Below, piece after piece: positions 10,151 to 20,100 of a DNA stretch of 64,000 bases (positions are counted from its first letter, which is position 1; each line of letters begins with the position of its first letter). Location of the stretch: contig NZ_JAHWGP010000005.1 of the NCBI RefSeq assembly GCF_020873915.1, positions 186,001-250,000 on the forward strand. Direction: 5' to 3'. The DNA is from Streptomyces sp. DH5 (GTDB taxonomy: Bacteria > Actinomycetota > Actinomycetes > Streptomycetales > Streptomycetaceae). Below the pieces are notes generated by a model. The model had not been told where the DNA came from. It saw nothing but the letters and a program-made list of their open reading frames with translations, and did not search any database. The position numbers and the translations under genes were made by a program.

Positions 10151-13100
10151 GGGATCCCAGGACCACCCATCTTGATCGGGAACGCTGTCACGATCCGTTT
10201 GTTCCGCACAACGACGCGTACACCGGTGAGCGCCTTGCCATTGCGGTCGTATCCGACCGTGCGCCCGAAGTCGAACTCATGCAGGTGCCCTCCCTTCAGG
10301 CCGTTGGAACTACGTTCGCCGTTCTTCAGTGCGTGCTCTACGAGATTTCGGATCGTACCCGTGTTGCTGGAGTTGAACTTGCTCTTGCCGGGCCAACGGC
10401 TTTTCGCTCCGTGCCGGTTGAATATGTGGTGCCAGTCAGCGGAATCCACACGCCCGGAACAGTTGTGCACCAGGACCGGCGTGGTGTCCGCCAGCACATA
10501 GTACGTATGGATGCCGGCGACCGTGAGGTCGTTCGTGCGCTGGCGCTGTTCGAAGTGGCGGAGGCCGGTGAGGGTGGCGGTGTCGCCGGACGGGGTACGG
10601 AGCGTCATGCCCGGCTCGAGGTCGCCGGCATCGATCCACTGATCCTCCGACTCGACCCAGAAGGGGTGGGTCGTGGTGGAGATCAATGCCGCGGCGCCCT
10701 CGTCGGTGGCAACGGTGAGATCGACGAAGTGCTTGTCGTCCTCGGTGACGATGGTGCCGACGACCTCGCGGACCGTGGTCTCACCCGTCTCCGGATCGGT
10801 GACGGTCACCTCGTCGCCGAGCTCGACGTCCTCGATCGGCTTGCTGGTGCCGTCGGCGAGCAGGACCTCGGTGTCGGGCAGGAAACTGTGTTTCTTCTCA
10901 GCCGGACAGCTCGTGGCCTCTTCTTCCTTGCCCTTGCCCCGGTTCTTCTCCGCCTTCTTCTTGGCCGCCGCCAGTGCGTCGTCGGCCTCGTCGAGGGCTC
11001 CGGACTCCTTCCACGTCCGTCGGGCCCCGCCGATCAGGTCGTCGAGGAGTCCCCAGACCCTCTTGGCCAGCGCGGCACCCTTCTTCCAGTCCCAGGGAGC
11101 GCCGTACTTGACCAGCAGCTTGCCCACCACGCCGCCGGCGAAGGAGCCCGCCACGTTCAGCGCCGTCTCCCCGCATGAGCCCAGGTCGCCGCTGGAGAAG
11201 CAGTCCAGGGCCGCGTCGATGCCCAGTTCGTCCTTGGCTATCTTGACGAGCTCCTTGGCGGCCTGCTTCGTCTGCTGCTTCGCGGTGTTGTACCGCCGCT
11301 CCGCGCTGTTCTTCTTCTGCTGGGCTGCCTTCACGTCGTGGTAGGAGTTGCCGTACCTGGCGCGGGCGATCTGGCTGAACACCCAGGTGATGGCCTTGAC
11401 CAGGCTGTAGAAGAAGAAGCCCACGAACAGGCCCGACGGGTCGGAGAGGGTGACCGGGCTGTTGTTGGCGTAGGCGTAGCCGTTGATCTGCTGGGGCTGG
11501 GTGAAGTCGACGACGGGGTCGACGGAGATGAACTTGCCCAGCTTCGGGTCGTACTCGCGTGCCCCGATGCTCGTCAGGCCGGTCTGGGCGTCGAGGGTGC
11601 CGCCGACGAAGCCCTTCTCCCCCGGCCAGCTGCCGGTCGCCTTGCCCCGCTCCACACCGTAGGGATCCTGGCGGCGCTGTCCGGTGATCGCGCCGGTGAC
11701 GGCGTCGATGGCCAGCTCGCCCGTGCCGTGGTGGTCGGCGGCCAGCCAGGACAGTCTGCCGTCATCGGTGCGGACGGCGACGGTCTGATCGGCGAAGGAG
11801 TAGTAGCGGGTGGCCTCCACCTTGCCGCCCGCCTTGGGGAGGCGCAGTTCCATCCCGGGCAGGTAGACCGTGGTGGCGGTGGCGTCCTCGCGCATGACGC
11901 GGTTGCCGGTGGCGTCGTACACGTAGGTGGCCTCGCGGCCGTCCGCCTCGACCGTCTTCGTCAGCTGGCCCTCGGCGTCCCAGTCGAGCTTCTGGGTGTC
12001 ACCGCCCAGAACCCGCTCGGTGGTGTTGCCGGAGGCGTCGTAGGCGTAGGTGGACTGGGAGTCGCCGGTCGGGGTCTCCTCCACGACCTTGGTGACGGCG
12101 TGCGGTCCGGCGCCGTTCTCGCCGTAGGTGTAGGTGCGGGTGACGTCCTTGGCGGCGTCCAGACCGGTGTCGTGGACCACTTCCTTGAGCCGGTTGCCGA
12201 GGGCGTCGACGGTGTAGGACTTCCAGTACGGCGCCGGACCGCCCAGTGCCTTCTCGCCCGGCGCACCGTCGCACGCGGCCGGCGCCGAGCCGTTCAGCCC
12301 TCCGCCGATCGTGCCGGAGCCCGTGGCCTGCCCGGCGGTGGCCGCCGGGGTCCAGGCGTCGGCCAGCCGCTGTCCGGTGTCGTAGGCGAAGCACTGCACG
12401 TCCGGAGCGGCGCCCGCGGTGTCGGAGATGGAGCGGACGTTGCCGGCCTGGTCGTAGGAGTAGTGCGCCTCCTTCAGCGGGGCGGTCGCGCCTTCGGTCC
12501 TGACCAGCGAGCGGGTCAGCCGGTCGGTGCCCTTCTCGTGGTCGAAGTTCTGCCAGGTCTTCTTGCCGCTGCCGGTGGAGAGTTCGAGCTGCTGGAGCAG
12601 GCTGGTGGTGGAGTAGCGGGTGCCGGTGACGTAGTCGGAGAGGGTGCTCTTCATCGACACCGGACGCTGCAGCTCGTCGTAGCCGAACTCGAAGGCCTCC
12701 GCCGCGAGTCCGCCCGCCGCGGGCATGCCCATGCCCCGAAGGGTGCCGTCCTGGTTGTAGGTGGTGGTGAAGACGTAGAGGCCGGCCAGGTCACCGGTCG
12801 AGGACGGCACCGAGTAGGCCGTCTGCAGCGGCTGGTAGAACTCGTCCACGGTCTGGACGACCGCGGCGAAGGACTGCCCGTCGCCGGTGTACCGGTAGGA
12901 ACCGTAGGCGTGTCCCAGCCGGCCGGTCCGGTCGTACTTGGTCTCGGTGAGCTTGGTGCCGGTGTCCGGCTCGCCCTCCCAGGTGGTGGTGACCCGTCCC
13001 AGCTTGTCGTAGACGGTGGAGTGGACCTTGCCGCGCGCGTCGGTGCTCCGGACGGGCCGGTCCGCGGCGTCGTAGGCCGTGGTGGTGGTGCCGGCGTCCG

Positions 13101-16100
13101 GGTCGACGGTCTTCACCTGGCGGCCCAGCTGGTCGTACTCGTAGGCCCAGGCGTTGCCCTCGGCGTCGGTGACCGTCTTCGTCCTGCCGGCCGGGGTGTA
13201 CGTGTACCGGGTGGCGTCGTAGCCGTTGCCGGGGCCCTCGGCACCGTCCGGGTTCGGGCTCTCGCCCTGGTAGTGGCGCAGCTCGGTCAGCCGCCCGGCC
13301 GCGTCGGTGATCGTGGTGACCGGGACTCCGCCCTTGGGCGGGTCGATGTGGGTGCGGTCGCCCTCGTGGACCGTGGTGGTGCGCCACTTCTCCAGGCCGG
13401 CCACCGCGAAGATCTCCGCCGTGACGCGGCTCAGACCGTCGTACTCGTACAGCGTCTGCGCGCCGACCTCGCCGTTGGTGACGGTCAGCAGCTCGTCCGA
13501 CGGCGCCTGGGACGCGTTGTACGTCGCGTTGGTCTTCCTGATGTCCCCGGTGCCGTCGTAGAAGGTGTCGGCGACCATGCGGGAGCCGTCCGGCCCTTCG
13601 GTCTGCTTCTGCCGCGGACGCAGGAGGCTGTCGTAGAGCTCGTACTCGATGCCGTAGGTGCCGCCGATCTCGATCTTCTCGGTGCTGACGGCGACCGTCT
13701 TGTCCTTGCGGACGTGGTAGCCGTACTTGATGCTCGGCGTCTGCGTCTTCCGCCGGTCCGGCAGCCAGACCGAGGTCAGCCGGCCCAGCGCGTCGTACGC
13801 CAGGTCCGTGCGCCGGCCGTTGGGGTCGGTCTGACCGGTCGCCTGGCCCCGGGCGGGGTCGTGGTCGGTGGTCGTGGCGTGGCCGAGCGCGTTGGTGACC
13901 TTGGTCCTGGAGATCAGCCCGTTGGCGTCGGTGTACGTGGTGCGGGTGGTGGCGCCGGCCGCGTCGGTCTGCAGGGTGGGGCGGCCGAAGGCGTCGTACT
14001 CGGTGGTGCCGGTGACCTGGTAGGTGCCCTTGGTGCCGTCGTGGGAGGCCAGCCGCTCGGTCCTGGTGGCGTCGCCCCGGGTGGGCGCGGCCCCGAAGGC
14101 CCCGCCGTCGTAGGAGGTGCGCTCGTCGGCGACGACCTGCGTACGGCGGTCGGGGGTGGCGGCGCAGTCGACCGAGACGGACTCGCTGCGGGAGGGCAGC
14201 TCGTAGATGTTCAGCGCCGGGTTGTCGGCGTACCACATGCGGACGCAGCGGTCGTCCGCGTCCGTGGCGAGGTCGCCGAGTTCCTCGGTCCTGAGCAGCC
14301 GGCCCGTGGTGGTGTCGGTGTCGTAGGTGGACTCGGATCTCGTCTTCCGCCAGGTGCCGTCGGACAGCAGCTCGTATCCGCGGGTGGTCTTCAGCTGGAC
14401 GACGGTGGCCTTGGTGGTGGCCCAGGACTTGGTCTGGGTGGCGGTGTCGTGCTTCCAGGGTTCGGTGAGGACCTTGGAGACGACCGTGCCGCCCGTCCCC
14501 TTGTCGTAGGTGGCGGCCTCCAGTTCGAAGCCGGCGAACTCCTTGTGGTCGGTGTGCTCCACGCCTGTGGAGTCGGTGACCTTCGCCGAACGGGTGCCGC
14601 CGTCCGGGTCCTTGTCGCCGTGCATGCCCTGGAGGTAGGTGTAGTCGACGCGGGTCTCCGTCACCTCGCCGTTGCCCGCGGTGACGGTGACCTTGCCGTA
14701 GCCCTGCCACTGGCCCCAGGTGAGGTACTTCTCCTGGGTGATGCCGTCGGGTTCGGCGTGCCGCCAGGCCGCCGGTCCCTTGTACTCGTAGCGGGTGACC
14801 AGGTCCTCGCCGCCACCGGTGCGGTCGGTCTGGGTGATCTGGGCCACGACGTACTTGTGGAACCAGTCGGTGATGGGGTCGATGTGGCCGGGCGGTGCCC
14901 ATTTCACCGGGTAGCAGCGCTTGGTGGACTTACCCGGCTGGGGCAGCGTGTCCGCGGTGCACTCGGTGGGTGCGTAGGTGATGTCGAGCTGGGCGCCGGT
15001 CTCGCTGAGGACGCTGGTCAGGCGGTAGCGGTGGAAGGCGTCGATGTTGTCGCCGTCCTTGTCCACCCGGTTCTCCAGCTGGACTCCCTGGAGGTCGACC
15101 GTCGGCAGCTGGATGTGGTCGTCGCCGGCCCGGCCCTCGTGCTGGATCTTCGACAGCCACAGCGTCTTGGAGTCGTCGCCGTTGTCGAGGAAGCGGTGGG
15201 TGAGGGTCCAGGCGTCGACGTCGTCGTAGCTGCTCGCCCCGGTGCGCATCTGGGTGGTGACGCCGGTCAGCCGTTTCGTGGTCCAGAAGGAGGGCGCCGC
15301 CTGTCCGGCCTTGCAGTGGGTGCCGGCCTTGCACTCCAGGTCGACGGGGACGTCGGGCCAGTGGGCGGCGTTCGCGGTGGTGCGCTTGTCCTCGGCGCAG
15401 GTGAACGAGTCGGTGGGCAGGCAGCGTTCGGCGACGGTGAACTTCACCCGGGCCGGGGCGGCGGACGTGTACACCTGCTCGTGGCGCTGGCCGTAGTCGA
15501 TGCGCTCGAGGTGGCCGCCCCGGTGGTACGCGGTGCCGTTGACGTCCGTCTTGCCGTTCAGGGCGTAGTGGTTGGTCTCCGCCTCGTAGTAGTACGACAT
15601 GACGTTGCCGTGGGTGTCCTTGACGTAGTCGAGGTTCCACCGCCAGGCCTGGTCGCAGTGCGCCTTGGTGAACGTGGCGTTGTGGCAGGGCTCGCCCGGG
15701 TCGTCGCCGAAGACGGGGACGGTCCAGGTGGAGTCGGTCTCCTCCTTGCCGGAGGTCCAGCCGGGCAGCCGGTCGAGGCCGAAGTGGTACTCGGTGCCGT
15801 CGGGGGTGGTCACCTTCCAGTGCTCACCGTTGTCGTCGCCGTTGGTGGCGCCGGTGAGCTTGTCGATCCGGGCGCCGCTCTCCCCGGTCATGTGCCACTT
15901 GCCGGTCTTGTCGTCCTTGATGAGCTGGGCCGAGTTCCCGTCCAGGAGGATGGTGGCGTTGTCGTACGCCCAGCACTGCTCGGCGGAGTCCTTGTGACCG
16001 TCGTCGGCGCAGGGCTTGTAGGCGCGTTCGATGTAGCCGGGCTCGTAGGCGAAGCCGTCACCGATCCAGGAGCCCTGGTTGTTGGTGACCGCGGTGCGTC

Positions 16101-17052
16101 CGTCGGCCGTCTGGGAGGAGTAGCCGAGCCCCATCGTCGGGGTCAGCCCGCCCGGGGTGGGCACCGTGCGGAGCGGATAGCTCCAGGAGAAACCGCCGGA
16201 GGAGTTGGCCACCGACCAGCTGGCCGACGGCGACAGCGAGGTCGCCTTGTAGTCGCCCTTGGCGGACTCGGTCCCCGCGACGAGGGCGATCAGCGTGGTC
16301 GCCTCGCCGGCCTGGGCGGACAGGCCCGCCTCTTCGGGCTCGGCAGTGACCCGCGCCGTGACCGTCCGCTCGGCCGTGTCGTTCTCCGCGGCCAGCGGTA
16401 CCGGAAGCCCGGGGCACTCGGTGCTGCCCGGGGCGGCGGTGGCGGCGCAGCCGGGAAGCCGCACCAGGCGCAGCCGGGCTCCGTAGTCACCGCCGAAGCC
16501 CTCGGCGAACGCCGAGTAGTCGACGGAGAGTTCGACCGTTCCGGCCTGGTCCGCGCCGTCGGCCCTGCTGATCCCCAGCACCGCGGCGCTGTCCAGGTCA
16601 CGGGCCCGTTCGCGGTCCAGGGCGGTGACGCGCACCTTAGCCGGAGCGGCGGCCCGCCCTTGCGCCTTCCGGGCGCCGTCCTTCGTCCTCGCCGGCGGTG
16701 CGGCCTCGCTGACCGTCACCGGCAGTCCGCCGACTTCGGACTCCGTGGCCTTTCCCGGGGCGCCGACGGTGATCTCGGCGCTGCCGGCCGACGGCCAGCT
16801 CGCCTTGTCCAGGGTCCTGACCGCGGCCTTCGCGTTGAGGTCCGCCGGCCGTGGGGCGGCCTTGGCGTCCCGTCCCTCGGCGGGGTCGGGTGACTCCTGG
16901 ACTCCGGGGCGGCCTCCGCCGGCGTTCCGGTCGGCCGGCGGCACGGCCTCGGCCGTGGTGGTGACCAGGGCCAGACTCAGGCCCAGCACGATGGCGCCGA
17001 CAGCGCGTTGGGGTATGCGGCGGCTGAGCAGACGGCCTCTGAAGGGGTTCAC
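10147..17052 (-). CDS. RHS/YD-repeat polymorphic toxin with Hint release domain
   Basis: This is a 2301-residue secreted protein. The GTG at 17052 follows GGAGAG and opens 'VNPFRGRLLSRRIPQRAVG', with a signal peptide ending near residue 38 (AEA). A Trp-rich N-terminal region is followed by many YD/RHS repeats (such as 'YDALGRLTSV' and 'YEYDQLGRQVKTVD') and the RHS core end 'YANNSPVTLSDPSGL' near residue 1870. A pretoxin linker leads to a Hint domain that begins 'SFLPDTEVLLADG' at Ser2056, contains 'TTHPFWV' and ends 'VLVHN' at Asn2197, where cleavage should release a 104-residue tip. The tip has 'WHHIFNRHG' and a terminal 'IVTAFP', resembling EndoU/BECR-fold RNases; that fold call is tentative. 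It is the third gene of the FG-GAP/LamG/RHS/immunity operon. Confidence 0.93.
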   Translation of the reverse strand: MNPFRGRLLSRRIPQRAVGAIVLGLSLALVTTTAEAVPPADRNAGGGRPGVQESPDPAEGRDAKAAPRPADLNAKAAVRTLDKASWPSAGSAEITVGAPGKATESEVGGLPVTVSEAAPPARTKDGARKAQGRAAAPAKVRVTALDRERARDLDSAAVLGISRADGADQAGTVELSVDYSAFAEGFGGDYGARLRLVRLPGCAATAAPGSTECPGLPVPLAAENDTAERTVTARVTAEPEEAGLSAQAGEATTLIALVAGTESAKGDYKATSLSPSASWSVANSSGGFSWSYPLRTVPTPGGLTPTMGLGYSSQTADGRTAVTNNQGSWIGDGFAYEPGYIERAYKPCADDGHKDSAEQCWAYDNATILLDGNSAQLIKDDKTGKWHMTGESGARIDKLTGATNGDDNGEHWKVTTPDGTEYHFGLDRLPGWTSGKEETDSTWTVPVFGDDPGEPCHNATFTKAHCDQAWRWNLDYVKDTHGNVMSYYYEAETNHYALNGKTDVNGTAYHRGGHLERIDYGQRHEQVYTSAAPARVKFTVAERCLPTDSFTCAEDKRTTANAAHWPDVPVDLECKAGTHCKAGQAAPSFWTTKRLTGVTTQMRTGASSYDDVDAWTLTHRFLDNGDDSKTLWLSKIQHEGRAGDDHIQLPTVDLQGVQLENRVDKDGDNIDAFHRYRLTSVLSETGAQLDITYAPTECTADTLPQPGKSTKRCYPVKWAPPGHIDPITDWFHKYVVAQITQTDRTGGGEDLVTRYEYKGPAAWRHAEPDGITQEKYLTWGQWQGYGKVTVTAGNGEVTETRVDYTYLQGMHGDKDPDGGTRSAKVTDSTGVEHTDHKEFAGFELEAATYDKGTGGTVVSKVLTEPWKHDTATQTKSWATTKATVVQLKTTRGYELLSDGTWRKTRSESTYDTDTTTGRLLRTEELGDLATDADDRCVRMWYADNPALNIYELPSRSESVSVDCAATPDRRTQVVADERTSYDGGAFGAAPTRGDATRTERLASHDGTKGTYQVTGTTEYDAFGRPTLQTDAAGATTRTTYTDANGLISRTKVTNALGHATTTDHDPARGQATGQTDPNGRRTDLAYDALGRLTSVWLPDRRKTQTPSIKYGYHVRKDKTVAVSTEKIEIGGTYGIEYELYDSLLRPRQKQTEGPDGSRMVADTFYDGTGDIRKTNATYNASQAPSDELLTVTNGEVGAQTLYEYDGLSRVTAEIFAVAGLEKWRTTTVHEGDRTHIDPPKGGVPVTTITDAAGRLTELRHYQGESPNPDGAEGPGNGYDATRYTYTPAGRTKTVTDAEGNAWAYEYDQLGRQVKTVDPDAGTTTTAYDAADRPVRSTDARGKVHSTVYDKLGRVTTTWEGEPDTGTKLTETKYDRTGRLGHAYGSYRYTGDGQSFAAVVQTVDEFYQPLQTAYSVPSSTGDLAGLYVFTTTYNQDGTLRGMGMPAAGGLAAEAFEFGYDELQRPVSMKSTLSDYVTGTRYSTTSLLQQLELSTGSGKKTWQNFDHEKGTDRLTRSLVRTEGATAPLKEAHYSYDQAGNVRSISDTAGAAPDVQCFAYDTGQRLADAWTPAATAGQATGSGTIGGGLNGSAPAACDGAPGEKALGGPAPYWKSYTVDALGNRLKEVVHDTGLDAAKDVTRTYTYGENGAGPHAVTKVVEETPTGDSQSTYAYDASGNTTERVLGGDTQKLDWDAEGQLTKTVEADGREATYVYDATGNRVMREDATATTVYLPGMELRLPKAGGKVEATRYYSFADQTVAVRTDDGRLSWLAADHHGTGELAIDAVTGAITGQRRQDPYGVERGKATGSWPGEKGFVGGTLDAQTGLTSIGAREYDPKLGKFISVDPVVDFTQPQQINGYAYANNSPVTLSDPSGLFVGFFFYSLVKAITWVFSQIARARYGNSYHDVKAAQQKKNSAERRYNTAKQQTKQAAKELVKIAKDELGIDAALDCFSSGDLGSCGETALNVAGSFAGGVVGKLLVKYGAPWDWKKGAALAKRVWGLLDDLIGGARRTWKESGALDEADDALAAAKKKAEKNRGKGKEEEATSCPAEKKHSFLPDTEVLLADGTSKPIEDVELGDEVTVTDPETGETTVREVVGTIVTEDDKHFVDLTVATDEGAAALISTTTHPFWVESEDQWIDAGDLEPGMTLRTPSGDTATLTGLRHFEQRQRTNDLTVAGIHTYYVLADTTPVLVHNCSGRVDSADWHHIFNRHGAKSRWPGKSKFNSSNTGTIRNLVEHALKNGERSSNGLKGGHLHEFDFGRTVGYDRNGKALTGVRVVVRNKRIVTAFPIKMGGPGIP

Positions 17053-17111
17053 CGGGGATTCTCTCCGCAGGTCCGAAGGCGGGTTCAGGTCAGGAGGCTC
17101 GGGGGGGGGGA

Positions 17112-17138
17112 GGGGAGCCGGCCGGCGGCCGGCTCCCC
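17112..17138 (-). terminator. Intra-operon hairpin followed by a ten-base G/C homopolymer
   Basis: Bases 17112-17123 and 17127-17138 form a perfect 12-bp stem with a 3-base loop, between the LamG stop (17148) and the RHS start (17052). On the transcribed leftward strand it is followed by a run of ten C (bases 17101-17110). It could act as a partial terminator or a 3'-end stabiliser that sets the RHS level relative to LamG; no U-tract is present. Confidence 0.6.
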
Positions 17139-17147
17139 CCGGGGCGG

Positions 17148-20100
17148 CTACAGGTCCGGGACGGCGGTGAGCTGACTCATCAGACGGACACCGGAGGCGT
17201 CGACCGCCCCGCTGTACACGCGCACCTCGTCGAGGGCGCCGGCGAAGTACTCGCTGCCGCCGTTGCGGGCGGAACGGCCGACCTGGAGTCCGCCGACGGC
17301 GGGCCACAGGGTGTCGTCCTCGCCGTACGCGGTGGCGGCCAGCTGGCCCTCGACGTACAGGCGCAGCTCGTTGGCGAAGGCGTCGTAGACCACGGCCAGG
17401 TGCTGTCCCGCGCCACCGCTGACCGGCAGCTCCTGGTCGTTGGTGCGGACGACGGTGGGCGCTCCCGCCTCGTCCTGTCGCGCCACCTCCAGCTCCCACT
17501 GGCCGGTCGACGCCTGGTAGCGCACCACGACGCGGTCGGTGTTCCTCCCGGGCAGGGAGAACACGGTCTGCGACTGCTCGGAGTACTCGTTGGTGAGCTG
17601 GGCGCGGGCGGTGAGGGTGAAGCTGCCGTCGCCGGTCACCGGCGGTGCGGCGGTGGCGGCCCAGTCGCCGTCGCCGTCCAGCACGAGGTGCCCCTCGCCG
17701 ACCAGCGCGGGGACGTCCTCCAGCGGGTCGGCCGGCCGGTAGACGGACGCGTCACCGTTGAGGGCCAGTGGCTGGCCGCCCGGCTGGACGTTGCCGGAGC
17801 TGCCGGCGGCGGCGTCGTCCACCGGCCAGTAGCCCTTGCGCTCGGGCCTGACCGTGATCAGCTCGGCGACCTGGGCCGCGGGCAGCACCCGGTCGAAGAC
17901 CCGGACGTCGGCGAGGTCGCCGGCGAAGTGGTCGCGGTAGCCGGACTTGGCCGTGGCCCGCCCGATCTGGAGCGGGCCGTGGGCGGTCCACGGCGAGCGC
18001 CGCTCGACGGTCTTCTTCAGCTGCTGGTTGACGTAGATGCTCATCCGCGGGCCGCCGGAGGCGTGCGCGTCGTACACGCCGGTGAGCAGCACCCACTGGT
18101 CCTTGAGGACCGTGACGCCCGCCGAGGCCTTCCAGTGGCCGAGGGTGTCGACGTCGTTCACCGGTGTCGAGAAGGCCCACGATCCGACCGCCGCGTCGTA
18201 GCCGAGGGTGAAGCCCGGCTCGCCGGTGCCGTCCTGGCTGACCACGACCATGTCCCGGTCGAGTGCGGTGGGCCGGACCCAGGCACTGACGCTGAAGCTG
18301 TCCCTGGTGTCGAGCACCCTCGCCCCGGCGTCCAGGTAGGCGTTCTCACTGCCGTCGAAGCGGGCGGCGGTGTCGGCCCCGCCACCGGGGCCGGCCACGC
18401 CGAACCGCACGCCGGAGCCGCCGGTCGCCGGGTAGCGGCCGGACTCGTCGTGGGCCTCGGCCGTGCCTTCCTCGTCCGCGAGGTTCCACTGTGCGGTGAC
18501 CGGACGGCCGTCGGTGACCAGGAACTCGTACTGGGCGGGCACGCTGGAGTTCTTCGCCCGGTCGTACGCCTCGACGGTCACCCAGTGGGGCCCGGAGGAC
18601 AGCGGTGTGAAGGGCACCGAGGCGGGACCGCCCGGGCTGTCGGCGGGGACCTGCTGCTTGGGCCCGCCGTCGAAGCTGTAGCGGTACTCCACGATGTCGC
18701 CGTCGGCGACGTCGTCGTTCGTGTTGGGGGCGAAGGTGAACGTGCCGACCGTGCCCACGCCGTGGTGCCACACGCCGTCGTCCGGGTACTGCTTGGATCC
18801 CACGGCGGGGGCTCCGGGCCGGGTCGGGTCGTAGACGATCTCGCAGCGTTGCGCGTCGCCGTCGTGGCTCCAGCCGCCCCAGTCGTCGCCGTCGTGGGCG
18901 CGGGCCGACCAGTAGATCACCGAGTTCTGCTGGAGGTCCTTGGTGACGTCGGACTTCATGGTGTGGCTGAAGGTGGTGCCGACGTTGGGTGCCTTGTGGC
19001 CGGTGTCGTAGGTGTAGGAGCGGGCCGTTCCGTCCTTGGCGGTCCAGTCCACCTTGAACTGCACCTTCACCGTGTCCGTGTAGGACGAGGTGTGGTCCGG
19101 GTCGCGCGCCTCGGTGCGCAGTTGCGGCAGGACGTCGGTGTAGGGGCGGCCCGCTCCCCACACGCACTTGCCGCCGGGGCTGGTGGACATGTGGCCGGTG
19201 CTGATCTGCTTGGGCGGGTTGTTGTACCCGATCTTCAGGTAGGCGTTGCCGCAGATCCGCTTCCAGCCGCCGAAGCCGCTCTCGTCCTTCGCCCGCAGGC
19301 CCAGCGTCATGGACGTCCAGCCGCCGGAGGCGGCGGCGCTCACCTCGTCGACCAGTTCGCCGCCCTCGAAGTGCAGGTTGGCCTGGCTGGAGCACTTGGT
19401 CGGGGAGATCTTCTTGTCCACCGTCTGCAGGAAGTCGTCCCAGTGGTCCTTGGTGTTCGACCAGTCGCTGCCGGAGTTGACCGAGTAGTTCTTGCCGCCG
19501 ATGCGGTAGAGGTCGATCGGTTCCGCGCGGGCGTCGGCCCAGTAGACGTGTTCGACCCGGGCGGAGAAGCTGACGTTCTTGATCTTCTTGTTGGCGTAGA
19601 AGGACATCGGCATCGTGAACAGCAGCCGCCGTACGCCGACGCCGTTGCAGGAGACCGGGTTGTAGTCCGTGGGGCACTTGCCCGCGCCCGCGCTGCCCGA
19701 GTACTTCCAGTCCTGCTCGCCCGGGATGCCGGACATCACGCCGGTCCAGGCGCTGCGGGACGTGGTGCGCTGGATCGGGTCGATGACCACCGGGTAGACG
19801 GTGTCCTGACCCGTCAGCAGTTCCTGGTCGGGGACGAGGACGAGCGTGTCCCCGGTCACCTCGACGTCGACCGGTGCGGTACGGCCGCCCGGGCCCGGGC
19901 CTTCGGCCGCCGCGCCGGCGGACGTCTCCCCGGCGGTACGGTCGGCCGTCACGGTGAACGCGGCCCGCTCGGCCCGGCCCGGGACGGTGGACCGCTCCTG
20001 ATCCGGGCCCGCCGCGCCGGCGGCCGGGTCGGCGGAGTCCCACATGACCGGCTTCCCGGCCTCGAAGACCGTGCCGCCGACCGCCGTGTCCACGGCCTGG

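Noticed and set aside
10461-10887. RHS Hint domain as inactive because it lacks the first Cys
   Set aside because: Ser2056 occupies the nucleophile position in 'SFLPDTEV', and Ser-type Hint domains are known. The TxxH and terminal His-Asn are intact.
11338-16893. 1851-codon open frame on the + strand
   Set aside because: It lies wholly antisense to the RHS gene. Its translation is Gly/Val/Arg/Asp-rich low-complexity sequence with no domain, the usual effect of high G+C on the opposite strand.
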